From the NCBI GenBank assembly GCA_030840885.1, contig JAVEDQ010000339.1, forward strand, positions 1 through 6,094: a DNA stretch of 6,094 bases, in the 5' to 3' direction. This DNA is from Frankiaceae bacterium (lineage in GTDB: Bacteria; Actinomycetota; Actinomycetes; Frankiales; Frankiaceae). Position 1 is the stretch's first letter. Each line of letters opens with the position of its first letter. Under the pieces are notes generated by a model. It searched no databases, had not been told where the DNA came from, and was given only the letters and a program-made list of their open reading frames with translations. Position numbers and translations under genes: made by a program. Below are positions 5,267 through 6,094 of this stretch, piece after piece.

Positions 5267-5345
5267 CGGACGGGCTGAATGTTTGAGCCGTCGCCCACAG
5301 TACTCATCGATCGACTGATCTTCCCGCGTCGAGACCGAAAGACTT

Positions 5346-6094
5346 ATGACTCCGCCTACTGCTACTGCTGAGACCCCTCGCACCCGTCGGACCCGCAAGC
5401 CTGCGGCCGCTGGGAAGACGACCGCTGCCAAGTCCGCCAAGGCGGGCACCAAGGCCCCGGTCGCCGGTGAGGCTGCCTCGCGATCCCTGTCCACGATCGA
5501 CCTGACGGAAGAGCTGGACGTTCCGCAGGTCGCCGAGCTGGTCGCGCGTGGCCGTGAGAACGGCGAGCTGTCGCTCGCCGAGCTCAAGGAGACGCTCGAC
5601 AAGGCCGACCTCGGCGCCGAGCTGCTGCCGGCGCTGGTACGTCGGCTCGGTGAGGCCAAGGTCGACGTCGTCGAGGAGGACGACCGGCCGGTCAAGCCGT
5701 CGGCGTCCGAGGCGAGCGGCACCGGTGACCTGGTGCGCCTGTACCTCCGCGAGATCGGCAAGGTCCCGCTGCTGAACGCCGAGCAGGAGGTCGAGCTCTC
5801 CAAGCGGGTCGAGGCCGGCCTGTTCGCCGTGCACAAGCTGAACAACGGCGGCGAGATGAAGCCGGCGCTGCGTCGCGACCTCAACGCCCTGGTCAAGGAC
5901 GGCAAGGCTGCCAAGCAGCAGCTGATCTCCGCCAACCTGCGGCTCGTCGTGTCGGTGGCCAAGAAGTACACCGGTCGCGGCATGACGCTGCTGGACCTGG
6001 TGCAGGAGGGCAACCTGGGCCTCATCCGCGCGGTCGAGAAGTTCGACTACGCCAAGGGCTACAAGTTCTCCACCTACGCCACCTGGTGGATCCG
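5346..6094 (+). CDS. sigA: Primary RNA polymerase sigma factor (RpoD/HrdB/SigA), 5' part
   Basis: This is the housekeeping sigma subunit that directs RNA polymerase to vegetative promoters. The frame has an in-frame TGA at 5316-5318 and no GTG or TTG before the ATG at 5346, so the start is fixed. 249 residues are visible and the gene runs off the window. Residues 1-45 are an Ala/Lys/Thr/Arg-rich basic tail. Residues 48-112 ([10 protein letters not shown] onward) form an acidic helical region 1.1-like segment. Region 1.2 is [28 protein letters not shown] (128-155), followed by a short non-conserved insert (about 161-190). Region 2 begins with [16 protein letters not shown], then [18 protein letters not shown] (core-binding 2.2) and [11 protein letters not shown] (2.3, melting). 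The full protein is expected to continue through regions 3 and 4. The ribosome site is weak (GAAAGA, three bases before ATG). The upstream gap of 235 bases suggests its own promoter. Confidence 0.96.
   Translation, partial: MTPPTATAETPRTRRTRKPAAAGKTTAAKSAKAGTKAPVAGEAASRSLSTIDLTEELDVPQVAELVARGRENGELSLAELKETLDKADLGAELLPALVRRLGEAKVDVVEEDDRPVKPSASEASGTGDLVRLYLREIGKVPLLNAEQEVELSKRVEAGLFAVHKLNNGGEMKPALRRDLNALVKDGKAAKQQLISANLRLVVSVAKKYTGRGMTLLDLVQEGNLGLIRAVEKFDYAKGYKFSTYATWWI

Noticed and set aside
5186..6025. - strand open frame opposite the sigma factor gene
   Set aside because: Its Ser/Arg/Ala-rich product is an antisense shadow of the conserved sigma regions.

Overview
The window is high-GC DNA with strong G/C preference at third codon positions. 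It encodes the start of a HrdB/SigA-type primary sigma factor, a GT81 glucosyl-3-phosphoglycerate synthase, a UdgX-type uracil-DNA glycosylase and a small DUF5999-like protein. This set points to an actinomycete chromosome. Resemblance to Geodermatophilaceae-like genera is only an impression. I see no mobile element, CRISPR array, tRNA or rRNA; this is a core-genome segment.

Left part (1-2580, all + strand): the 3' part of a DUF5999-like gene, a 91-residue protein with two membrane segments, gpgS (first committed step of glucosylglycerate / methylglucose lipopolysaccharide synthesis), and an unrecognised single-pass membrane protein with a low-complexity N-terminus and an exported C-terminal domain. 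Gaps of about 90-110 bases separate these genes, and two of the gaps carry strong palindromes.

Middle (2581-3044): a small unrecognised gene on the - strand (2608-2910) converges on the membrane protein gene, with a hairpin (2588-2604) between the stops. It diverges from the photolyase gene. The divergent gap holds a compact GGGCAA repeat/palindrome array that looks like an operator, plus a TANNNT -10 box placed exactly for leaderless expression of the photolyase from a GTG codon.

Right part (3045-6094, + strand): a class I CPD photolyase and a UdgX glycosylase separated by 29 bases form a probable DNA-repair pair, one acting on UV dimers and the other on uracil from cytosine deamination. 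A 235-base gap follows, then the primary sigma factor gene, which runs off the window end. This gap contains an inverted repeat, a good candidate housekeeping promoter and back-to-back stem-loops that would form a structured sigma-factor leader RNA.

No wholly new system is evident. The items most worth a second look are the structured sigA leader, the operator array before the photolyase, the Tyr at the outer position of the photolyase electron-transfer chain, and the UdgX signature with a His at the third cluster-ligand position.
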